Origin: JBEBBU01 sp041158225
GTDB lineage: Bacteria > Pseudomonadota > Gammaproteobacteria > Methylococcales > Methylococcaceae
Direction of reading: 5' to 3'
Length of the DNA stretch: 7,627 nt
Assembly (NCBI GenBank): GCA_041158225.1
Contig: JBEBBU010000018.1
Span: 1-7,627, forward strand
Position 1 is the first letter of the stretch. Each line of letters starts with the position of its first letter. The notes beneath the pieces are model-generated. The model saw only the letters and a program-made list of their open reading frames with translations. It did not search any database and had not been told where the DNA came from. A program made the translations under genes and the position numbers. Positions 1 through 6,149 of this stretch are shown here, piece after piece.

Positions 1-8
1 CGAGTAGC

Positions 9-1283
9 GTGCCATTGACAAGCGATGTCGGATCAGCGGAATCCTGCCCTGATGATGGCTATACCCGACAGCTGTATGATCAGCTGCAGGCGAAACTGGC
101 GATGGAGCTGGATCAGGCATCGCCAGAGGCATCTGCAGCCACCGGTCTGACCGCACTGAAACTGCAAATCGAAGCCATGAAAAACGATTTTGCAGAGAAC
201 AGGCGCCGTTATGTAGAAGCATTGCTTGATGGCATGCAGCAGGTGGGCGGCCACGCAGCCTCAACAGCCTGGGATAATGCCCCGCCCGAGGCGGTTCAAT
301 GCAGTATCCGCGACAGCGATACCGAAATGGCAGCATCTCTGGCTCACGTCAGCTGGGGGCTGAATGAACTGGCAGCGAGCCAGGCGGCCTTTGACCAGAC
401 CATTGTCAGCGGGCTGGATCATGTCGTCGGTGATACCGAACTCGCAGCGGTCAACATCATTGAAAAAATCCGCACCCTGATCCAGGAATCCGTCAATCTG
501 GTTGAATATATCAAGAACGCGGATCAGCAGGGCGAAGCCATGCGCCGCGAGATCACGGAAAACGCCCACATTATTGAAGATCTGAGCGCATTCATGCACC
601 TGCTGCCTGAAGAGGCCCTGACCGCCCGCCAGAACATACGCGTACTGCTTGAACGTATCAACCTGCTGAAAAACCAGACGCAATCCATCTCAACCATCGC
701 CAGAACCACCAGAATGATTGCGATCAATGCGGCTATTGAGGCTGCCCGCGCAGGTGCACATGGCAAATGTTTTGCCGTTGTCGCCTCCGAGGTCAGAAAA
801 CTTGCAGACGATGCGGCACGTACGGCACAATCCATCGAGCAGGAACTGGCCTCCATTGGTCAGGTCGTTGACACCCACTTTTCTGAAGATTACGACCGCA
901 GGATTGATGAACAGAAAGACTCTGCTGCCCGCATGGCGGATTCCATCAGTATCATGGAAAAGAGTCATCAGGATCTTGAGTTTTTCTACGGCACCATCCT
1001 CTCGGTCGTACTGAAAAGCAACCAGTCCCTGTCAGGACTGACGGTAGAAATGCTTGGCAGTATCCAGTTTCAGGATATCGTACGCCAGAAAATCGAACGC
1101 CTTCAGTCACTGCTGACCAGCCATGCCCAGTTGCTGTCCGTCATTGATGCCGGCAGCATCAATCGTGAAGCTCTTTTCCAACTGGAGACGCTTGTCACAG
1201 AATTTCTGCAGCAGGAGGCAGCGCATAGCGGTTACAATACCACGTCAGATCGTGGGGGATTGCCTGCCATAGAGCTTTTCTGA
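9..1283 (+). CDS. Soluble MCP-like signalling protein with C-terminal CheZ-like motif (start uncertain, possibly 5' partial)
   Basis: A 424-residue cytoplasmic protein, predicted mostly helical, with no transmembrane segment or signal peptide. A methyl-accepting chemotaxis hairpin is plain at about residues 225-285: the tip reads MIAINAAIEAARAG (236-249), followed by FAVVASEVRKLA. The usual QTN just before the tip is TTR, and the Glu after the EAARAG core is Ala, so trimer or CheA/CheW contacts may be altered. No ligand-binding domain is recognisable in the first 200 residues. After the hairpin, residues 353-365 read QFQDIVRQKIERL, resembling the CheZ phosphatase helix (Asp-x-x-x-Gln; here D356 and Q360). 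The C-terminus ends in hydrophobic IELF. The GTG at 9 has no visible ribosome site in the 8 bases before it, and the frame stays open to the left edge, so translation may begin upstream. A cheY lies 85 bases downstream. MCP homology is certain; phosphatase activity is inference. Confidence 0.85.
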   Translation: MPLTSDVGSAESCPDDGYTRQLYDQLQAKLAMELDQASPEASAATGLTALKLQIEAMKNDFAENRRRYVEALLDGMQQVGGHAASTAWDNAPPEAVQCSIRDSDTEMAASLAHVSWGLNELAASQAAFDQTIVSGLDHVVGDTELAAVNIIEKIRTLIQESVNLVEYIKNADQQGEAMRREITENAHIIEDLSAFMHLLPEEALTARQNIRVLLERINLLKNQTQSISTIARTTRMIAINAAIEAARAGAHGKCFAVVASEVRKLADDAARTAQSIEQELASIGQVVDTHFSEDYDRRIDEQKDSAARMADSISIMEKSHQDLEFFYGTILSVVLKSNQSLSGLTVEMLGSIQFQDIVRQKIERLQSLLTSHAQLLSVIDAGSINREALFQLETLVTEFLQQEAAHSGYNTTSDRGGLPAIELF

Positions 1284-1368
1284 TTCGACATATTGCACTT
1301 ACAGTTCAGGAACCGATACCGGCCTGACCATAAAAACAACGCCATTCCATCAGGGCGGGAGAACTTGC

Positions 1369-1755
1369 ATGACAACGGCTAAACTGAAAGTGCTGATCGT
1401 GGATGATGATGCCGATCTCAGGGAGATCATCAGCAGCCACCTGAAAACGGTGGCAGACATCATACACACCGCCAATGATGGACAGGAGGCGGTCAAGGCC
1501 TGCCGTTCCGTCAAGATCCCTTACGATGTACTGCTTACCGACATCATGCTGCCCAATCAGGATGGCATCCAGACCATACTCAAGCTGCGTGACGAATTTC
1601 CCGGCATGTACATCATCGCCATATCAGGCGGAAGACGCACACTGACATCAGACTTCACCCTACAGTCCGCCTCGCTGGCCGGCGCCCATGCCGTGCTGAG
1701 CAAGCCCTTCACGCGTGACCAGCTGCTGGGCACGATCAGGCAGGCAGGCCTGTGA
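1369..1755 (+). CDS. cheY: CheY-like single-domain response regulator
   Basis: A 128-residue stand-alone receiver domain of usual CheY length, with no output domain. The acidic pocket is D12/D13 in the sequence LIVDDDADLREI, the phospho-acceptor is D58 in LLTDIMLP, the conserved hydroxyl residue is S86 in IAISGG, and the conserved lysine is K112 in SKPF, so it should be phosphorylated by a CheA. The position matching E. coli CheY Tyr106 (three residues before the Lys) is Val109, so the aromatic switch used in flagellar-motor binding is absent. The ATG is preceded by GGGAG at 1357-1361 with 7 bases of spacing, which supports this start. The stop overlaps the start of the ParA gene by 4 nt. It may be a phosphate sink or signal to something other than FliM; the partner is not visible. 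Confidence 0.92.
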   Translation: MTTAKLKVLIVDDDADLREIISSHLKTVADIIHTANDGQEAVKACRSVKIPYDVLLTDIMLPNQDGIQTILKLRDEFPGMYIIAISGGRRTLTSDFTLQSASLAGAHAVLSKPFTRDQLLGTIRQAGL

Positions 1756-2543
1756 CTGGCGTGACGGCCAGAATTGTGGCTGTCAGCAATCGCAAAGGCG
1801 GAGCGGGTAAAACCACTACGGTAGTCAATCTGGCAGGAGAACTGGCGGCTGGCGGCGGGAAAGTGCTGGTGATTGATATGGATACCCAAGGCCACGCCGC
1901 CATTGGTCTCGGCCATCAGAACCAGCGTGGGCAGTCATCCGTTCACCATATTTTTTATCAGGATGGATTTACACTGTCATCGGCCATCCTGCCAACCGCG
2001 ACGCCCGGGATTGATCTCATACCTGCCGATCAGGAATTTGAATCCACCAATGGCAGCATTGACCCCCTATGCCTGAAAGAACATCTTTCCTCAGAGCCTG
2101 TGATCCAGCAGTACCAGTGGATACTGGTGGATACGCCGCCGTCACTGGATCACATTCTCATCAATGCCCTGTCTGCCGCCCATGGGGTGCTGATACCGTT
2201 TCTCCCTCACCATCTCTCGGCTGAGGGCATCAGGCAACTGCTACGCCTGTTTTACCGGGTAGCCAGCCGGGACAATCCCCAGCTGAAGCTGCTGGGACTG
2301 ATTCCCGTGATGTTTGATACCAGAATCAGGCTGCATGCCACCGTCATGCAGGCCATGGAAAAGCAGTTTGGCCTCTCACGGATACTGCATCCCGTCAGGG
2401 CAGACATACGTCTTGCCGAAGCATTTATGGCCGGACAGCCAGTGCGCAACTACGCTCCGCGTTCCCGAGGCACGGAGGATTACCATCTGCTCGCCGAGCA
2501 GTTACCAACAATCTGGAAAAAAATCCAGCATGGAGAGGGTTAG
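1752..2543 (+). CDS. ParA/Soj-family ATPase, probable PpfA-type positioner of a cytoplasmic chemosensory cluster
   Basis: A 263-residue P-loop ATPase of the ParA/MinD superfamily. The deviant Walker A is KGGAGKTT at residues 15-22 with signature Lys15 and catalytic-loop Lys20; the switch I region is DMDTQGHA (41-48); Walker B is ILVDTPPS with D126; the C-terminal part has the usual ParA pattern DIRLAEA (217-223), then GQPVRNY and SRGTEDYHLLAEQL. There is no N-terminal helix-turn-helix, so it is of the short chromosomal type. GTG at 1752 overlaps the cheY stop (GTGA), suggesting translational coupling; an in-frame GTG at 1761 is an equally plausible start and gives the more typical N-terminus VTARIVAVSNRKGG. 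The receptor gene starts 3 bases after its stop. No parB gene is nearby. In Rhodobacter sphaeroides the ParA homologue PpfA is encoded next to the cytoplasmic receptor TlpT and distributes the cluster along the nucleoid; the same role is inferred here. Confidence 0.93.
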   Translation: MTGVTARIVAVSNRKGGAGKTTTVVNLAGELAAGGGKVLVIDMDTQGHAAIGLGHQNQRGQSSVHHIFYQDGFTLSSAILPTATPGIDLIPADQEFESTNGSIDPLCLKEHLSSEPVIQQYQWILVDTPPSLDHILINALSAAHGVLIPFLPHHLSAEGIRQLLRLFYRVASRDNPQLKLLGLIPVMFDTRIRLHATVMQAMEKQFGLSRILHPVRADIRLAEAFMAGQPVRNYAPRSRGTEDYHLLAEQLPTIWKKIQHGEG

Positions 2544-2546
2544 ACT

Positions 2547-4484
2547 ATGGCTTTAGTAAAAAAACCAACGATCGATACCGGCGCCGCCAAACGTAGCGCA
2601 TCCCAGGATGACTCGGCAACAAGATCGCGTCAGGCCCAGCGCGATGCAGATGCTGCACGTAAAAAGGCACGCACCTACGCCAAGCAGCAGCAGGCAGCCG
2701 AGCGTATCGCCTCTGCCGCCAATCAACTCTCCAGCGGCATCCAGGAAGCCGCCTCTGCCGCAGAAGAACTCAAACGCGCCATGGACCAGATTGCGGTTGG
2801 TGCCGAAGAAGCCTCAGGCGCGTCACAGGAATCACTGGCCGCCGTCAATCGCGGGGCATCGCTGATCAAAGTGGCTCTGGATAACGCCACGGTATCGCGC
2901 AACAAGACAGAAACACTGCAGGGACTGATTGCAAGTGTATCGAATGATATCGGCAACATGGTCACCAGTGTCGGTGTTGCCGCTGACCGGCAGACCCAGT
3001 CTGTCGACAAGGTGGCAGAACTGGAAAAGCAGGCGGCAAGTATCGGCGATATCGTCAAGGCGGTGGCGCGCATTGCCGACCAGACCAATCTGCTCGCGCT
3101 TAATGCGGCCATTGAGGCGGCGCGTGCCGGCCTTCACGGCAAGGGTTTCGCCGTAGTTGCCGATGAAGTCAGGACGCTGGCAGAAACCTCTGAAAAGTCA
3201 GCGCGGGATATTCAGGAACTGGTGGGACAGATCCAGTCCGAAGTTGAAGTTATCAGCCTGGGCATCAACCAGTCAGCGACCACGGCACGCCAGGAAGTTG
3301 AAAAAGGCGACAGCATCAACCAGCAGTTGCAGGAAGTCCGTAGTGGCATGGTACAGATTGCCAAGGGTGCGGAGGAAATTGCAACGGCCAACGCCCAGTC
3401 AGATCGAGCCGCCATTGATGTCCAGCGCGCCTCCGAAGCCATTGCTGCTGCCGCTGAACAGCAGTCAGCGGCCTGCGAAGAAGCCGTCAAGACCGTCGAT
3501 CAGCAGACCTCTGCCCTGGCGCAGTCAGAGCAGGCGTCTCAGGAACTGCTGGGGCTTGCAGAAGATCTGAAAAACAGTACGGATATTACCAAGAGCGCCG
3601 AAGAGGTTGCCTCAGCTTCAGAAGAACTGTCCGCAGCCGTTCAGGAAATCAACCGTGCGGCCACCCAGATCCAGGAAGCCATTGAGCAGATCAATCAGGG
3701 CGCAAGCACTTCGTCCAAGGCTACGCAGGAAAGCAGCGCCGCTATTGACCAGATCGCCCGGGGTACACGGATTGCTGAAGAACGGGCCGATGAAGGCTAT
3801 AAGCTTGGCCAGAAAATGAGTGGCATGCTGGCAAGCAACAAGGTATCCGTGGATCAGCTTATACAGGGCGTACTGGGTTCTGTTGAAGAAACCCGCAAAT
3901 CCTCCGAACAGATCACCGCCCTGGAAATCGTTTCCCGCCGTATCGACAAGATTGTGGATGCGATTACAACCGTATCCATCCAGACCAATATGCTGGCCGT
4001 CAATGGTGCCATTGAAGCCGCCAGAGCCGGTGAATTTGGTAAAGGCTTTGCCGTGGTGTCCACGGACATCAGGAATCTGGCGCATGATTCTTCGGAAAAC
4101 GCCGCGCGTATCAAGGATCTGGTCAAGGAAGTGCAGGATCAGATCAGCTTCGTGAAACGGGATCTGGAAGAGATCGCCCAGGTGGCCGTAGGTGAAGTGG
4201 AAAAAGCCCGCGTCGTCAGTTCCAATCTGGTCACGGTTGAACAGGATATGGAAGCGGTACTCAGCGGTAACAAGGCCATCCTTGAAGCCTCCCAGGAACT
4301 GGGGCACGTTGTGAGTGAAATCCAGAAAGGCACCACCGCTATTGCCGGCGCCGCCGAGGAAGCCACCCAGTCAGCTGTTGAAGCCGCAGCAGCGGCCCGT
4401 CAGCAGTCACAGGGTGCTGAAGAACTGGCAGCCGCCATTGAAGAAATAGCAGGATTGGCAGATGAACTCCAGAATGCAGGCTGA
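2547..4484 (+). CDS. Cytoplasmic chemoreceptor with two tandem signalling hairpins (DosM-like) and a basic N-terminal tail
   Basis: A 645-residue, almost entirely helical protein with no transmembrane segment, HAMP, PAS or other sensor domain. It contains two full MCP signalling tips: QTNLLALNAAIEAARAG at residues 179-195, followed by GKGFAVVADEVRTLA, and QTNMLAVNGAIEAARAG at 479-495, followed by GKGFAVVSTDIRNLA. The tips are exactly 300 residues apart and the flanking arms align at the same offset. Residues 1-50 form a separate lysine/arginine-rich, low-complexity tail. Motifs fitting the adaptation-site consensus (small-small-x-x-E/Q-E/Q-x-x-small-small) centre on Q94/E95, E304/Q305 and E359/E360. 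There is no C-terminal CheR-binding pentapeptide; the protein ends LADELQNAG. The ATG is supported by GGAGAGG at 2532-2538, inside the end of the ParA gene. The known analogue is V. cholerae DosM, a double-signalling-domain receptor that stabilises cytoplasmic arrays. The stimulus is unknown. Confidence 0.93.
   Translation: MALVKKPTIDTGAAKRSASQDDSATRSRQAQRDADAARKKARTYAKQQQAAERIASAANQLSSGIQEAASAAEELKRAMDQIAVGAEEASGASQESLAAVNRGASLIKVALDNATVSRNKTETLQGLIASVSNDIGNMVTSVGVAADRQTQSVDKVAELEKQAASIGDIVKAVARIADQTNLLALNAAIEAARAGLHGKGFAVVADEVRTLAETSEKSARDIQELVGQIQSEVEVISLGINQSATTARQEVEKGDSINQQLQEVRSGMVQIAKGAEEIATANAQSDRAAIDVQRASEAIAAAAEQQSAACEEAVKTVDQQTSALAQSEQASQELLGLAEDLKNSTDITKSAEEVASASEELSAAVQEINRAATQIQEAIEQINQGASTSSKATQESSAAIDQIARGTRIAEERADEGYKLGQKMSGMLASNKVSVDQLIQGVLGSVEETRKSSEQITALEIVSRRIDKIVDAITTVSIQTNMLAVNGAIEAARAGEFGKGFAVVSTDIRNLAHDSSENAARIKDLVKEVQDQISFVKRDLEEIAQVAVGEVEKARVVSSNLVTVEQDMEAVLSGNKAILEASQELGHVVSEIQKGTTAIAGAAEEATQSAVEAAAAARQQSQGAEELAAAIEEIAGLADELQNAG
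2697..3581 (+). repeat. Internal duplication, copy 1 of the chemoreceptor hairpin unit
   Basis: This encodes residues 51-345 of the double-tip receptor. It begins AERIASAANQL, has the signalling tip at residues 179-210, and ends GLAEDLKN. Each of these matches copy 2 at an offset of exactly 300 residues. The arms on either side of the tip are each roughly 150 residues, so each copy is a complete long antiparallel hairpin. The copies are diverged at the DNA level, so this is an old duplication. Confidence 0.85.
3597..4481 (+). repeat. Internal duplication, copy 2 of the chemoreceptor hairpin unit
   Basis: This encodes residues 351-645. It begins AEEVASASEEL, has its tip at residues 479-510, and ends GLADELQN at the protein C-terminus. 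It lies in register with copy 1 with no visible net insertion or deletion across the landmarks. Its tip differs from copy 1: NLLALNAAI becomes NMLAVNGAI, LHGKGF becomes EFGKGF, and VADEVR becomes STDIR, suggesting the two ends may have different binding preferences. A six-residue stretch TDITKS joins the copies. Confidence 0.85.
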
Positions 4485-4518
4485 TCAGTCACCCCACATG
4501 ACAGAGGAGACCTGAATC

Positions 4519-6072
4519 ATGGAAAACAACCAGGATCTGAAGGATGAAATCCAGAAAGATGAGGATCTTGCGCGGCAGTTCGTAACATTTCGCTGCAACA
4601 ACGAAATGTTTGCCGTGCCCATGGCACCTGTTCAGGAAATCATCCGCATGCCGCAGGTAGTCCAGGTGCCACTGGCACCGAACTCCCTGCTCGGTCTGGC
4701 TAACCTGCGCGGCCATGTACTGCCTATCGTCAGTCTCCGACGCTTCTTCAACTATGAGGATGTGGAAGCTGACGATGCAACCCGCGTGCTGGTCATCAAT
4801 CTGGGTACCCCCATTGGTTTTGTGGTGGATCAGGTCACCAGCGTCAATACAGTAGAACCGCAGCAGATGGATGATACCAGCGGCATCCAGGCGACCGTCA
4901 ATGCTGAGTTCCTGAGCGGGGTTATCAAGGATGTCGGCCAGTACGCCATGGTCATGGTGCTGAACTTCGAACGGCTGATCAAGACTGAATTTTCCGCCAT
5001 TACCCAGAGGACAGCGCAGAAATCGGGCAGCGATCTGGCAGGACAGGTGCAGACGGAAACACGGCAGAATGCCAGTGATGAGGAACTGCAACTGGTTTCG
5101 TTTACGGTTGCTGAACAGGAATATGCCATAGTCATTGAGCAGGTTCAGGAAATCGTCCAGGTGCCGGAAAGCATTTCCCGGGTTCCGCATGCCCAGAGTC
5201 ATGTGGTTGGGGTCATGACCCTCCGCAGCCGTCTGTTACCCCTGGTCAACCTGAGGAAACTTTTCGGGTTACCCAGTGGTGAACTGAGCGAGCACAACCG
5301 TATCGTGGTGATCGCGCTGGATGACAGTGGCCTGACCTCCGTGGGTGTGGTGATGGACACCGTGAATGAGGTACTGCGGGTGCCATCACGCCTGGTTGAC
5401 AATCTGCCACCGATGCTGGCCAGAAATGCCAATCTGGTCGAAGTATCATCCATCTGCAGACTGGATGAGGGCAAACGCCTTGTTTCCATTCTTTCAGCTG
5501 AAAAGATGTTCAACCAGAGCGTACTCGAGGATTTGCGTAACGTGACCCATCACCAGCAGCTTGATGCCGATGTCCAGGAAGAACAGGACGGACGGACCCA
5601 GTCCACAACCACCGACGACGATGAGCAGTTTGTCGTGTTCCGTCTCGCCAGCGAAGAATATGGTGTCCCCATCGAAGCTGTGCAGGAAATCGTAAGGGTA
5701 CCGGAAGCGCTGTCTTTTGTACCACGGGCGCCTGCTTTCATCGAAGGCGTCATCAATCTTCGTGGCGCAGTGTTACCAGTGGTAGATCAGCGTACCCGTT
5801 TCGGCATGCCGAGAACAGAGCGCAACGATCGTCAGCGTATCATGGTGTTCGCGGTCGGCGGCGTATTGACGGGATTTATTGTCGATTCTGTCAGTGAAGT
5901 GCTGCGCCTGCCTGCAAAGCTCATTGAAAAAGCCCCAAGCCTGTCCGAAGAACAGAGCCGGATCATCAAACGGGTCGCGAATGTGCAGGCCCAGCAGAGA
6001 ATGATCCTGCTGCTTGATACCACACAGTTACTGGATGCCGAGGAACTGGTTGCACTGGCTGATGTTAACTGA
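4519..6072 (+). CDS. Triple CheW-domain coupling/scaffold protein
   Basis: 517 residues made of three consecutive CheW domains, against a typical single-domain CheW of about 160. Domain 1 is about residues 19-158 (FVTFRCNNEMFAVPMAPVQEI; NLRG at 62-65), domain 2 about 188-333 (LVSFTVAEQEYAIVIEQVQEI; TLRS at 234-237 in place of NLRG), domain 3 about 368-508 (FVVFRLASEEYGVPIEAVQEI; NLRG at 413-416). All three keep the arginine that in E. coli CheW (R62) is important for receptor binding, and all keep the paired beta-barrel pattern, including GFVVDQV, GVVMDTV and GFIVDSV. The linkers (159-187 and 334-367) are polar and Gln/Asp-rich, suggesting flexibility. There is no receiver domain (so not CheV) and no kinase domain. 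The ATG has a strong AGAGGAGA site at 4503-4510, 8 bases upstream. The expected role is to join receptors and CheA in the baseplate; acting as a multivalent scaffold is inference. Confidence 0.95.
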   Translation: MENNQDLKDEIQKDEDLARQFVTFRCNNEMFAVPMAPVQEIIRMPQVVQVPLAPNSLLGLANLRGHVLPIVSLRRFFNYEDVEADDATRVLVINLGTPIGFVVDQVTSVNTVEPQQMDDTSGIQATVNAEFLSGVIKDVGQYAMVMVLNFERLIKTEFSAITQRTAQKSGSDLAGQVQTETRQNASDEELQLVSFTVAEQEYAIVIEQVQEIVQVPESISRVPHAQSHVVGVMTLRSRLLPLVNLRKLFGLPSGELSEHNRIVVIALDDSGLTSVGVVMDTVNEVLRVPSRLVDNLPPMLARNANLVEVSSICRLDEGKRLVSILSAEKMFNQSVLEDLRNVTHHQQLDADVQEEQDGRTQSTTTDDDEQFVVFRLASEEYGVPIEAVQEIVRVPEALSFVPRAPAFIEGVINLRGAVLPVVDQRTRFGMPRTERNDRQRIMVFAVGGVLTGFIVDSVSEVLRLPAKLIEKAPSLSEEQSRIIKRVANVQAQQRMILLLDTTQLLDAEELVALADVN

Positions 6073-6083
6073 TTCTGCCATGG

Positions 6084-6114
6084 AGGTTCCTGCCGCGACA
6101 TGCGGCAGGAACCT
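6084..6114 (+). other. Perfect 13-bp inverted repeat (intergenic mRNA hairpin)
   Basis: The left arm AGGTTCCTGCCGC (6084-6096) and right arm GCGGCAGGAACCT (6102-6114) are exact reverse complements around the 5-base loop GACAT. It starts 12 bases after the triple-CheW stop codon and ends about 20 bases before the AAGGAGAT ribosome site of the HEAT gene. There is no T-run after it, so it is not a standard intrinsic terminator. It could reduce read-through, protect the 3' end of the upstream message or mark a processing point, thereby setting the ratio of array proteins to HEAT/CheR. It could also be a copy of a dispersed intergenic repeat. The structure is seen directly; the function is unknown. 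Confidence 0.8.
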
Positions 6115-6149
6115 GTCCAGCAGCAATATCTGCAAGGAGATGAGCTACT

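Noticed and set aside
1293..1319. Possible flagellar sigma-28 promoter before cheY (ACCGATAC at 1312-1319 resembling GCCGATAA)
   Set aside because: The -10-like box matches 6 of 8 bases, but the -35 position at the right spacing (TTGCACTT) matches only about 3 of 8 of TAAAGTTT. Too weak to call, although an internal promoter in this 85-base gap cannot be excluded.
1305..1328. Short inverted repeat TCAGG...CCTGA in the gap before cheY
   Set aside because: Only a 5-bp stem with a 12-base loop and no T-run; expected by chance.
1752..2543. ParA as a plasmid partition gene
   Set aside because: No parB, no centromere-like iterons and no replication gene are present, and all neighbours are chemotaxis genes, so a chemosensory-cluster positioning role fits better.
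3618..4307. Long open frame on the minus strand (229 codons) opposite the receptor gene
   Set aside because: It lies wholly inside a strongly supported chemoreceptor gene, its translation shows no recognisable motif, and such antisense openness is expected from the codon bias of this long helical protein.
2547..4484. Two separate receptor genes fused by a sequencing error
   Set aside because: The frame is continuous, the copies are diverged, there is a short linker with no start or ribosome site at the junction, and DosM gives a precedent for a natural two-tip receptor.
4489..5202. Long open frame on the minus strand (237 codons) opposite the triple-CheW gene
   Set aside because: It is antisense to the first one and a half CheW domains, with no recognisable family signature and no separate promoter or ribosome site evident.
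6084..6114. Calling the intergenic stem-loop a rho-independent terminator
   Set aside because: The stem is followed by GTCCAGCAG rather than a T-run, and the downstream genes have the same orientation with a strong ribosome site, so continued transcription is more likely.
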